Assembly (NCBI GenBank): GCA_013399875.1
Contig: VXAZ01006396.1
Location: forward strand, 69,076-133,075
DNA length: 64,000 nucleotides
Source of the DNA: Gymnorhina tibicen
Taxonomy: Eukaryota; Chordata; Aves; Passeriformes; Artamidae
Direction: 5' to 3'
Within the stretch, counting starts at the first letter, position 1; the number at the start of each line of letters is the position of its first letter. Of this stretch, positions 24,201-35,040 are shown one piece after another. Under the pieces are notes generated by a model. It was not told the DNA's origin, searched no databases, and saw nothing but the letters and a program-made list of their open reading frames with translations. Both the position numbers and the translations under genes were made by a program.

Positions 24201-25920
24201 GCATATCCCTTATAAGGAAATGCAACACGATACAAGGTGTTGGTTCAGTTGCACTTTGGGGTTATTTGATGTATACAGAAACATACTTCTCAGTTTTGTG
24301 AAAAATACCACTCTAATAATATCAGTACAAAATGTGTGTCTTTTCTCCAAGCCCCACTCTGTGCAGTTAAAACTAAACTGGGCTATGAATTGCTCTTTTT
24401 TGCAATACAAGCACGAGCTCCATATTGGCATAGCTCACCCCCGTAATTAGCTGCTGCCGCACAGGCGTGGTGGCCAAGGGTACAAACTATTGCAAGCACA
24501 TCTCTGGATCTGCATGTGTTGTTTTCATTTACAATGTTAATGTAGATGACAGGCATTATTAATATAGGGTAATTAAAGTGTGCATCTATAACTTTCTGAC
24601 ATCTCTGCAGTTTGTTTTATTTTAGGCTGCAGGAAGCATTATGAACTCTGAAAAAGCTGTAAAGAGAGGTTAATGGAAGTTACTTAAAAGAATGTGAGAT
24701 TTAAATGTGAAAGCCTGTAAAATTAATGCTCTTCCTCTTATTTAGATATTAACATATATTTCATGATTTCTAAACTACTTTGGTCAAGGGCTTATATAGA
24801 TTCCGGATAGGAGAAGTACTTCAAAATAAATATTGGGATGAAGGTCGATTATAGATGAGTCCAACTCTTTTTACTGATTTAAAGTTGTTATTCAGTTAAG
24901 TTAGACTTTGCTGCACTGGTACACATCTGGTCATTACTTTCTTTTGGCAGGATTTCCCTAACAGTTTGCCTTCATTAACAGCTACCAAGTGAGTCTTAGA
25001 AAATAATTAAAATTTCATTTGATGGTATTTGTAATATGATGGCTGTATTGTTGCTGGAAAGTGAAATCAAATGTTTGTTAGCCGCAAAATTTCTACAGAT
25101 GAGCTTCACTGTTTCAAACAGAGAAACTATTGGTTTTACAGTGAAAGCTGTGAAGCTTGGTGTGTGTGCAAATACACTGATAATGTCCTCTCTTCATAGT
25201 AGCATGCCCTTTATTCAAAAAATCTGTGTACAGAATGCTCTTTAAATCTTACTGACATCTTTTTATATGTCATTGTTTAGGATTTAAAAAAATCCCTGTT
25301 ATTAGTTACCAAAGTTTATTAACTTTATTTTTGTTCCTTCCCTTTGGATGCAAGATAATTGGTGTGAGTTGGTCACTCAAGTTCATTTGATGGAGGCACA
25401 AGGAGGCTGTCTCTGAAGCCTCTTGTAGGCAGCTGTGGCAGTGTCAGGTTTGTAGTAAGGGAGGTGTCTGTGTTCCTGACAGCCTGTGTGGTGGGAAGTA
25501 GTGACACACAAACAGAGCAGGTAGCAGAGTGGGAGATGTGTGTGTTTTTAGAGCTTTAATTTTATTTTTTTTTCTTTTGTTCCAGGGAATCTGCACTATT
25601 TGCCTTCCCAGTTTGAAAGTTGTGTTGTCAGCTCTTTTGGAGACTGTTGACCTCTCACATACGTTCATAAAAAGGCAGGGAAGGGACTCCTCTTCACCTT
25701 GCCAAGGCGTGTTCCTGCTGCTGTGCCAGAGGTGGTGGCTGCAGTGCCAGCTGTTTTGCAACTTGCCATGAAAGATAAGCCTTGCCCTGAAATTCTGCAG
25801 CCACATAAAAGTGACTCCCCACCCTTCAACTGGAGGTGGCTGGGCTGTAAGATCTGAATGTGGGGAGGCCTTCACCCTTTTTTCATACAGCAGCAGATGG
25901 GTTTGGGTTTTTTACTCATA
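21281..25920. other. non-coding, presumed first intron
   Basis: No gene is supported. A 19-bp tandem duplication is at 22847-22884. The stretch 24440-24620 looks less random than its surroundings, with several ATTA/TAAT cores and unusual words, and could be a conserved non-coding element; only an alignment would tell. Frames such as 22856-23209 (plus) and 25444-25875 (minus) show no domain. Confidence 0.5.
22847..22884. repeat. 19-bp tandem duplication
   Basis: Two adjacent copies of a GAAGGATGGCTGTG-containing 19-bp unit, differing at two positions (AGAT/AGAC and the last base). Confidence 0.75.
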
Positions 25921-25927
25921 GTCGTGG

Positions 25928-26160
25928 GAACATAAGAGGGTCTGAACTGGGTCAGGCTGAAGATTCATTTGCCCCATCCGGTATCTTTCCTCTGACAGTG
26001 CTCGGTGGCAGCTGCTTAGGGAAGGAACATCAGAAGCCTCTTGGGATGCTCTCCCACTTTGACCAGTTTGTAGTTCAATGACTAAGCTAGAGGTCATATC
26101 TGAGTCTTCTTGGTCTCTTAGCCTGGATGGGCTTTTCTTTCTGGAATTTGTCCATTTCCA
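25928..26160. mobile_element. CR1-type LINE 3'-end remnant
   Basis: The order of words GGGAACATAAGAGGGTCT, ACTGGGTCAGGCTGAAG, TTTGCCCCATCC, CTGACAGTG, GCTTAGGGAA, AGAGGTCATATCTGAGTC, TTAGCC and GGAATTTGTCCA follows the amniote CR1-family 3' end as I recall it (CATAAGAA...CATACTGGGTCAGACCAA...CCAGTATCCT...CTGACAGTGGCC...GCTTAGGGAA). The copy is strongly diverged and inactive, with no coding part left, so it is an old insertion. CR1 is the main interspersed repeat of birds and reptiles, which supports the assignment of the host. Confidence 0.65.
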
Positions 26161-27226
26161 AATATTAAGCTTTATGTGAACTGGGTAGATAGTGGTGAGG
26201 TGCTAGGTAAATTGGGAACTTAAAATTGTGAGTTCCTTGGTTTCCAGCTGATGTGCATCTCGTAGGCTCAGGCAGGGTTTAAAAAGAATTCTGGTACAAA
26301 AAGAAGTAATTCTAAGTGTATAAGGAAGATAACTGTCAGCCTTGCACTTTAAAACAAAAACTGAAGGGCTGGTGTCTCCCTTCTTGTATGGGTATAAGTG
26401 TGCAGTGGGTGCTAAAGTCATCGCAGTAAGTAAGTGAATAATTCTTACTCAGGTTAGAATTTGACCCACGGTTTGTAACCAAAGCCTTGAGTGGGTCTAA
26501 ACCTCTTATAAGCTGGCAGTCTTTCTGCAAGCCCCAAGGTCAGAGAAACTTGTTGATTAAATGACCTGTATCCAACTGCCGTAATGGGGTTCCCAAAAAG
26601 CAGTTGACTCATGCAAGAGGTATCATGATGACCACTGACGGGGCCCATTGGTGGCCAAACTCCACTTCAGAGGCTGGACCAGCCTCAGTTGGTCCAGTCA
26701 TCTAGAAGGCAGCATGAGGAAGCCTCTAGGTAACAGCATGAGACCAGCCTTTGTGCCTTTGGTTTGATATCTGAAGCGTGTGGAGGAGTGTTGTCTTCAT
26801 AAGTTCCAAGCTGATAGTATGCTAGAGCATAAGTGGTGAAACAGAGGCTGTTCTGGACCTTACTTTCTAGCATTACTGCTATATCTCAGAGGGTTGGTCT
26901 GTTGACTTCTCCTTTATGGGATACGTAATAATTCGGGTTGAAACAACCTTTTACTGGTTTCGGTGTTAGCAGATGCTGCAGCTGCCTTTAGCTGTAGCCA
27001 AGACAGACACAGTTTTCAAATGGCAAACCCAGTGAGACTCAGTGGGGTTTGTCACCTCCTTCAGAGCTGTCTTGTCTTACCAAGGTGTTGTCACCATATT
27101 CTGCTTACATTGAGGGTTATACTAGAAACATTCTGGCAGAAGATCTTTCTTTTGCCTAATTTTTTGATCACCTGTAAATCCTGTGGAGTAAGTGGAGACT
27201 ATGCATGCTCTACATTTGACTGTCCG

Positions 27227-27269
27227 TCCATCCATCCATCCATCCATCCATCCATCCATCCATCCATCC
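27227..27269. repeat. (TCCA)n microsatellite
   Basis: About ten perfect TCCA tetranucleotides, bounded by a TCCG variant on each side. A run this long and pure is probably polymorphic. Confidence 0.9.
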
Positions 27270-28820
27270 GTTATGTATGTGGAGGGATTGTTCTGTCCTC
27301 CTGCATTAGATGTTTATAGGTAAGCTGGTGTAACCTTCTGAGGAGTATTTTATGAGTGAAGCAGCAGAACAAAGGAATACCACATCTGTTTGCTTCAGTT
27401 AGGGTGTTCCCACTTAAAATTTGTTGGTGGAGAAGGTAAGATCATTTCCCAAAGCCTCTTTTTCTGCAGTCCAGTGGTTCCAAAAGAGGAGATGTAGGCC
27501 TTTGAAAACAGAAGGTTCCTTGACTTCATGGTTGTTGGAAGAAGCTTGAGATATGACTGAGTGTACTGTAAAAGCTCAAAAGACAAGTAAGAGAATCCAC
27601 AGCTAAGTTACGGCCAAAAACCTTTCGTAAGTTGATGGATGTACCATATTTGAGCCTTTGACCCATGAGGTTTAGTGCTCTGAGTTGGCAGTACTATAAT
27701 AACCATTTTTATTGTGCTTTCTGTGCAAGTTTTATCCATATCTGGTTTTGGATATTGCATTTAATTAACACCTTGATTTTATATGTTAGTTGAATGAATC
27801 ACATTTGAATTAGTCAAGTTCAGGATTCTTGAAAGCCTGTCAAAAAAGAAATGTGACAGAATGAGGAACAATACTTGTAGCTGTAAACCTGTATTTTCAG
27901 AGTTGTGATATTGAAAGGAGTTGTCCTGTTTGAATACAAACCTGATACAAGGGTTTAACGAAAAAGTTTCTTGATGTTTACAAAACACTTGATTATAGAT
28001 AAGGTGGTGTACTTTTGACCCCATACATGGTAGTAATAATGTGTGTGTTTTTCTTTCAAGATTGTGGTTTTTTACTGCTGGTCAAATTGAGGCTGTTTTT
28101 TTCTTATATATATGGCAAATTTTTTCTTGTGAGAAAATCATCTCTTTAGATTATAAACAGTAGCTTTGATAAATGTACCCATTACTTAAGGAAGTGAATA
28201 CAGGTGTGCTTATCTAAACCTGTTTAAAAAAATAAAATCCCAAATCCTCTGAAGTATTAGCAAACATTGTAGCTGACTGTTGTAAACCTGCCAAAATTAG
28301 ATTACACCTGCCTAAAAATGTGCTTTTAGTCAGGCATTTTCTACAACTTATGCTTGCTATTTCTACTGAAATATAAACCTCCCTGGCATAGATTGCTTCT
28401 TTTTATTTTTATGCTCTTTGTTTAGTGCTGCAAGTGGAGTAGCCATGGAGTACTAACGGTAATATATAGTTATAAATGGTTTGTTTTGGTAGTAAGAAGT
28501 GTCAGGTAACTGTAGTGTAGCAGTCATTTATATATAGAGCAAATGTAATACTGTGCTGTTGCATCATGATTATTTAGCACTGTCTATAGTGTAGAAATAT
28601 ATCAAATAGGGAGTAAATGAGTAATAAATGGGTGACATGCAGAGAAGTGAAAGCGATGGTAAAGATGGATAACCTAAAATAGGAGAACGTTCTTTATATA
28701 TGTGGCCAAGACAAATGGCATTTGTGTGTTAGGAATAGCATCACAAACATCCCATAATGAACCAGCCACGCTGTAATCCATGCTTATTTGTTGTGTAACA
28801 GGTTTAAGGATTTAGTGGTG

Positions 28821-28865
28821 TGGCTCAAATTCTGCTCTTGGAGTTAAAGAGTCACAGTTATGTTG
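28821..28865. repeat. possible fragment of an ancient amniote repeat
   Basis: GGCTCAAATTCTGCTCTTGG followed by AGTTAAAGAGTCAC resembles the CAAATTCTGCTCTCAGTTA end of the hairpin-type repeat also suspected at 5181-5260 and 46191-46230. The match is short. Confidence 0.35.
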
Positions 28866-29808
28866 TGCTTCTCTGGTGGAAAATCTACTTGCTTCAGCAT
28901 TGCCCTGAGGGGCGAAGGAATGTATTTCTATTTGCAGAATGGTAAAATGTGTGATATAAAGCAGCATGCTCATGCTGGAGGGAAGTGGGTTTGAAAAGCT
29001 TTCAAATCATACTTACAGTCCCAAGTGTAGAAAGAGACCAACTCCTGTAGGAAGAATATGTCACTTAAGTGAACATCACTTCTAAGAATCTTACCCTTTA
29101 ATTTGATGTTCTGCATAGCCTACTTCTTTTCCAGTTGCTTGTGAAGAAATGGAGAGAGAAGTGCAGGGCTTGGATTCTATTTGTCATTATGCTTCTTTTT
29201 TGTTATTAAATGTAAATGCATAACATTGGCTGGAAATGTATGTTTCAGAAAGGCAGACAGGCTAGAGGTTAGTGACATGTGATTTACGCCTTGTTAGCTT
29301 CTTTACTATCTTAGCTTTACCATTTATTTGATGGTCCTTTTGGTTAACTGAAGAGATGAACTCTGGGTAGGCAGAAGAGGGGATTAGTTCACTCTTGGAG
29401 CTCATGGGAAAGAAGCTATTTCTCAACTTCTGTCTGTACCTCTGATGAAAAGAGGGACTTTGACTCTTTGAAAAGGTGAATCTTGACTTTATAATGATAA
29501 TTTGCTCTTAGAAATTATTTGAAGTTGGAACATTTGGCACTGTATAAAAGTACATAAAACAGCACGTATAAAAGATCTCAAATTCCTGCCTTGAGGAATA
29601 TACGTACCAATTAGAACATAGCAATATGTAGTACACATATTATGCATTAGGGGCAAGGAACTATACAAAACTGAATGATGGATTTAATTTTGGAAAACAA
29701 TTTGAGTCATTTTTGGAAAATATGCTTTTAAGAATGAATGAATGAAAATATAATGAAAAACCAGTTCTAAATGCAGTGTCAGAACACAAGCTCGTAAGTG
29801 GGAAACCG

Positions 29809-29862
29809 ATATAAAAGATGTATTAGGGAGGGTGAATATAAAAGATGTATTAGGGAGGGTGA
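29809..29862. repeat. perfect 27-bp tandem duplication
   Basis: A 27-bp unit beginning ATATAAAAGATG and ending GGAGGGTGA occurs twice, head to tail and without mismatch (29809-29835, 29836-29862). Lack of divergence suggests a recent duplication, possibly polymorphic or an assembly artefact. Confidence 0.9.
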
Positions 29863-29879
29863 GTCACTGCCCACACAAA

Positions 29880-30700
29880 AGAGAGTAGGGTGGGACTGTG
29901 TAGGTCCTTGAAGAAGAAGAATGGCGCTTGAACGTAACGTGTGAGGCATATGGCATGGGTGTTGGCATCATTTGATTTTTGGGAGAGCAGCACTTACTGA
30001 ATGGACAGAGGGGGACAAGTTACAGGCTTGGTGGCGAGAGATGATTCTATTGTAACTGAGGATATAAAAGCCTGAAGAGTGGGCATCTTCTGGGGAAGAG
30101 GACATTAGGGGCAAGGAGAAGGCACATGAGTGTGCTGGAATGTCCTGGCAAACAACAAGCCAGTGAGCAGGGACCGAAGCTGTACTAATGAGGGAGAGCC
30201 CAAATGGAAGAATTAGTCATGAAGAGTCCAAACAGGTTTGGGAGAGAGAAGGAAGTGAAAGTGCTCCTGGAAGAAGCAGAAGTGTTGGGGACAACCGAGA
30301 AAGCGCTGGAGGGCAGGCAGACAGATGGGGAAGAGTAGGGAAAAGCCTTTAAACTATGTCTGTGGGATGGCAGTGGCTGGGAAGGGAGTGTGAGCCTGGC
30401 AGCTGGCCTCAGGTGATCCAGAGGGAATCTGACAGGCAGGCAGTGTGCCTGGACAGCTGGGGCTGGGAGGCATGGTGGTGACGGAGGTGGGGTGGAGCCA
30501 GGTCGGAGAGCAGCAGTAAGGAGATCGGTGCTGCAGAAGTGGTGTGGGTGTGGGTGCGGGTGGGATGGACAGGGAGGTGGGCTGCAGTGGAAGGTGCAGT
30601 GACACGTGTAGTGATGGTGGCGTGTTGCGGCCTCTGTTGTGAACGGTGGTGAGAGGAGAGGGTGTTGGTGGGTGCATGTGGTACATACACTCATTTCTTT
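29880..30700. other. G/A-rich non-coding segment with quadruplex-forming motif
   Basis: About 800 bp in which the plus strand is strongly enriched in G and A, with short G-runs throughout. It leaves the minus strand open for long stretches (30185-30694 reads as 169 codons), but those translations are Pro/Ser/Thr/His-rich and low complexity, as expected from base skew, so I do not call a gene. The motif at 30546-30564 (four GGG runs with loops of 3, 3 and 1) fits a G-quadruplex. It may be an old degraded repeat or a transcript of unknown kind. Confidence 0.5.
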
Positions 30701-33700
30701 GAAAGCAGTAATAAAGTCTAATATTTTGTGATGCGAACAGATTGGTGTTCTTGGTGTATATAATTCATGTTTTTCTTACCAATTGATAGATTCGTCTTGC
30801 AAGTTGTAGTTGTAGTGTATGGAAAAATAAATAAACCGGTAACAGCCTGTGCAACAGACATTTCTTCCTTGCAGGCTTGCTTGCTTGCTTGCTATCCTGT
30901 GAGTGATAATATCAAGAGGTTTTGGTTTGTTTTGAAATAGTTGCTCAGCATTTGAGTGTTGAAGCTGTTACGAGAGTATCTAAGTAGGGGTGGGGTTTGT
31001 TCCTTTACCTTTTTCTGCTCTTAACTCTACCTTCCTGTACCCAAGGCCAGCAATGACCTCAGGAATGGTTTGGGGGATTGCTGTCCGTCCAGGCCCTTCT
31101 TTTTCACAGAGGATGTAACACAGAATCATTTTCTGCACTTGGATAAATTTCTGTCTATCTTTGGAGTTCTGGGAAAGCGCCTTGTACACTGTAGGTGAAG
31201 GACTGGCCCAAAGGTTCCAAGTCTTTGATTAAATGGCAAGGAGAAGAGAAGTACGTGTACGGAGTAGTTCTGAACAGAGTTATCGGGGTTCATCTTGTGA
31301 TTCCACAATGTCCTGACCTGCCAAATTCTGAAGCATGCTTTACATTGTGCTGTTACGAGAACAAAGTTGACAGGGTTGGTAAAATGTGCTTTGAAATTGT
31401 ATTTATAAGGAGCGGATGGAACGTTTGTCTCTTTTAGGTGATACATTGCAGTGATGTTCCACAGAGATAGTTGAGCACTTCATACCAAAGTAAGCCAGAC
31501 CAACAGACAGCTGAAAGATTTGATTTCAGGTTTAGTTTCTTTTCTCCTGACTGGAAGGTCTGAAATCCAGAAAAAGTCATCTTGTGCTTTGTATTCATTT
31601 GGCATACAAGAATATTGCTTTCTTCCCTCTGTGTTTAAACAAGTACATAAATGAAAAGAGGACAAAAGTAGCTATTTCAGTGTGCAAATCAACTCATGCT
31701 TTATGGTTATGCCACTTTTATTGTACTGGCTATGCCTGTTTGCTTTTCTATGCTGACAGGCAAGGGCCAATACAAGATTCAGTATATTTCAAAGTTGGAT
31801 TTATCACATATGTAATGGAAATGGCTTTTAATGATGATAACTGCAGAAAACTCTAAAATGAACTGTTGGAGTAATGCAGTAACAGCTGACATCTCATCTT
31901 TAAAACTGCTGGTGAACTGAGGAACTTTTGATCCTTCTTTTAAACTGCTAGCAGTCAGCTGTCTTATTGCTATGTGTAAGATAAGCTCATCATCACAAAT
32001 TGCACTTGTGGATGGATTGATCTTCAGGGGTACTGTGTACTTCAGTGTAAAGAAGGTGAAATGAAGGTATTCTGAGGCACTGGCTGTCCACACTTTGGCC
32101 TTCAGCACTGTCCTCTGTCACTTTGGGACTGGTGATGTCATGGAGCCAAAGCTGTGTGTGATTTAAGCCGTGCAGTAAGTACTGAGTCTCAGTTGGTGTA
32201 GAGCAATCTTCAGCTTGACTGGTGTGGGATCTCTGAAGTGTTTTCGCTTGGGCCTGGGCATAGTCTGCGTGCTTGACATTCAGAAATGTTGCAGAGTGTG
32301 GAAAAACTGTGATTGAAAGTCTTAATGAGTTACCTGCTTCAGTTCTTAAATGTTTAAGAAAGCTTCCTAAAATAGAGCTTGTCCATGCTGTTTTGTGCTT
32401 TACAAGAGCTTACAGTGAAATACTTTATATATACACAAACATACAGACACATGCGTATCTCTACACACACACACAAAAAAACCTAGCCCAACATCTGCAA
32501 ATGAGGTTTTGCAGCTGTGAGTTTTGTGTTGCTTCTCAGTGCTAAGCAGTGCTTTCTCAGAAGGTAATGTTTAACAGAATGCTTCTATGGTTTGTTGCAT
32601 ATGATTATTCCTCCTTGTATTTTAGGGTGCAGTTCCTCTCCCTTTCCCCTCTGCCCTTTCTGTCCCACTCCTTCTCCCCTCCCCCCATTTTTTTTGTTTG
32701 TTTTTTTAATGCACTCTTTTTGCTTTCGTTTCACTGCTTTACAATTCCTTTATAATACTGTGGAGGAGGAAGAAGTAAGCAAACAACTTGGGGGTGTTAC
32801 TTCAGAAATAATTTCTGTTACAGTAAGATATTAGTAGTTAATTAAAGCACAGTGCTGTAATTCTAAGTCTGTTAACAGGTTAACACTTGGCAACACTTAT
32901 AAGGTAATGATTTTACTGTTGCAGTTTGAGCAGTAGGATATATTAGGTGTAAGTGAAATTAATTTATTACCTTGAATTTCTTGATTCTTCACACAGCTTA
33001 TCTCGCAGCAATGGCCCATAGAAATACTATTTACATTCCATTGACCTGGTGATCCCATAGCTGTAGCTAGTAAACTTGTTTGGTATTAAACATACAGCTT
33101 TTTGCATTGAGGTCTGCTATGGACAAGTTGTTACAGCGCTTCATGAATCTACTAAAGCACTGAAGTTTTTTCCTTACTGGTGTAATTGTTAGTTGTGACA
33201 GAGTAGAATTTGGGCTCTTAGGGCAAGGTTGCTTTGTGTAACTTTTGCTGGGGTAGGAAATCAACAATTCAAAATGTTTACCTTCAATTATGCTCATGTT
33301 TTTCTTGCATTCAGGTCTTGATGTACACAGCACAAAGGCGTTCCAGTTTTAGTTAGGGGTACAGCTTCTGAATTGATACAAATTGATTTCATGGCACTGT
33401 GTGCACTTATGGCAGCTGAGGATGTGGTTTGTGTGTAGCTTGCATTGATGGGGCAGAGGAAAGAGGCAGCAAGAAGGGGTGGGTACGTGTCTGTGTGTGC
33501 CATGTACTGCATTCCTGCATTTTTTGCCGGCTGGTGATCCAGTCCCTGTTCTTCTATACAGATAATCTAAAAATTGCAAAAAAACCTAAGTATTTCCTTG
33601 TCATGACACTGCAAATAAAAATAGATACTTTAAAATTTTTTATTATTGTAAGATACAAACTGAGCTCGGAGCAGAGCATATTGACAGAAAAATACCCCGT

Positions 33701-34959
33701 CCGTACAGTTTTTAAATAAGCCTCCACACTGAAGATTTAAAATGGCCATGTTAAAACTCCATGTAAATTGGTCTGCAGTGGAAACCCTAAAAAGATCATT
33801 AAATATAAAAGCACTATTGGATGCTGGGATAATACTGGGCTGCCCATATATATATGCATCTCCACAGACATGCATGAATAGACAGCATCAATGCCATCGA
33901 TTTGAATAAGGAGGTAGTACACAGTATTGAGGTGACTTTGCTTGTAACTGACTTATTTTTTTGTTTAAAACTATCAGAACTGTAAATGTTTCTTCAACTT
34001 TTAAATCTTAGGCTTCAGGAATAATCAGCCACTAAAGTAACTCCCTTGGTGGGTGTGGCCACATAGGAAGACATTACTGTTACACTGAAGTAAAATGGAG
34101 GGGTTTTTTTTTGTTGTTGTTGTTGGGGTTTTTTAAGTGGTTTTTTTTTTTTTGAACCTAAGTTGATGCTTATTTTCAGAATTAATGATACTGTTACAGC
34201 ATGTCAAAATAAGAGCTTTTGACTTGCCAATATATATCATTAATGATCCTAGGAAAAGAAAAATCACATCTGCACTAGTGCAGTTCTTGGCTTTTCTAGG
34301 GCTGATCAATAATCACATTGTGCATTCATTCCCGCTAGCCCCCCACCCTGCGAGGTCAACTTTAACTACTAGTCTTTACATTTCAGAAAAAGGACATAGA
34401 CTGCCTTATGCATTAGTAGTATCAGTCTCAGTGTTTCCTTTGGGTCTAATTTACTGTAACCCATCAAAAATATCGGTAACTTTTCTTTTTTTTAATTTAG
34501 GTTCTTTATCTGTAATTTTTCAGGAGAGCTTTTCTGCCTTCTGGTGCTGTGCTGAGAGGTCTGGGTAAAAACTGGACTCAGGATGCTGAGGTTTGCTATG
34601 GTTGTGCTATTTAAATGGATCCTCTCTTGATTGTATTGTAGCATCTGACAATGACAATGGGAGAACAACAGTTTCAGGGCCTCATGTCTGGATGGTAACG
34701 CAGCTGCTGCAATAAAGTCTTGTTATGGTTGACCAGTCACATTTGGACAGTTATTTCTAATTAGAAGTTCTTATTTACGTTGCCTTAGAAAATAGTTTGA
34801 AGCAAGCTGGTAGATGTTCGGGTGAAGTTAGTTCATATTCTTCTCCTTGCCTTGAAAGATTAATGTTGCTTTTTGTTTTGTCCTGCAGCCAGAATAAGTA
34901 GCCTTGAAAAAATCTTGCCACTAAAATAAGCTTTTTTTTTTTTTTTTTTTTTTGATTTT
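30701..34959. other. non-coding, presumed first intron
   Basis: No gene is supported. A small (GCTT)4 tract is at 30875-30892, a CA-rich tract near 32463-32475, and T-rich runs near 34105-34154. Open frames (longest 34185-34568, plus) show no domain. Confidence 0.55.
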
Positions 34960-35020
34960 NNNNNNNNNNNNNNNNNNNNNNNNNNNNNNNNNNNNNNNNN
35001 NNNNNNNNNNNNNNNNNNNN
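34960..35020. other. assembly gap (61 N) in a poly-T run
   Basis: The gap is preceded by about 22 T residues (34932-34953) plus GATTTT and followed by 20 T residues (35021-35040). As with the gap near 17.4 kb, the cause is probably a long homopolymer. Confidence 0.95.
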
Positions 35021-35040
35021 TTTTTTTTTTTTTTTTTTTT

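Larger units (their letters stand above)
26161..29800. other. non-coding, presumed first intron
   Basis: AT-rich sequence with a (TCCA)n microsatellite at 27227-27269 and a possible ancient-repeat fragment at 28821-28865. A short hairpin (CTGGACCA / TGGTCCAG) lies near 26673-26696. No gene is recognised. Confidence 0.55.

Noticed and set aside
30185..30694. 169-codon minus-strand frame with His/Pro/Ser/Thr-rich product
   Set aside because: Explained by the G/A skew of the plus strand; three overlapping minus-strand frames are open and none has a domain.
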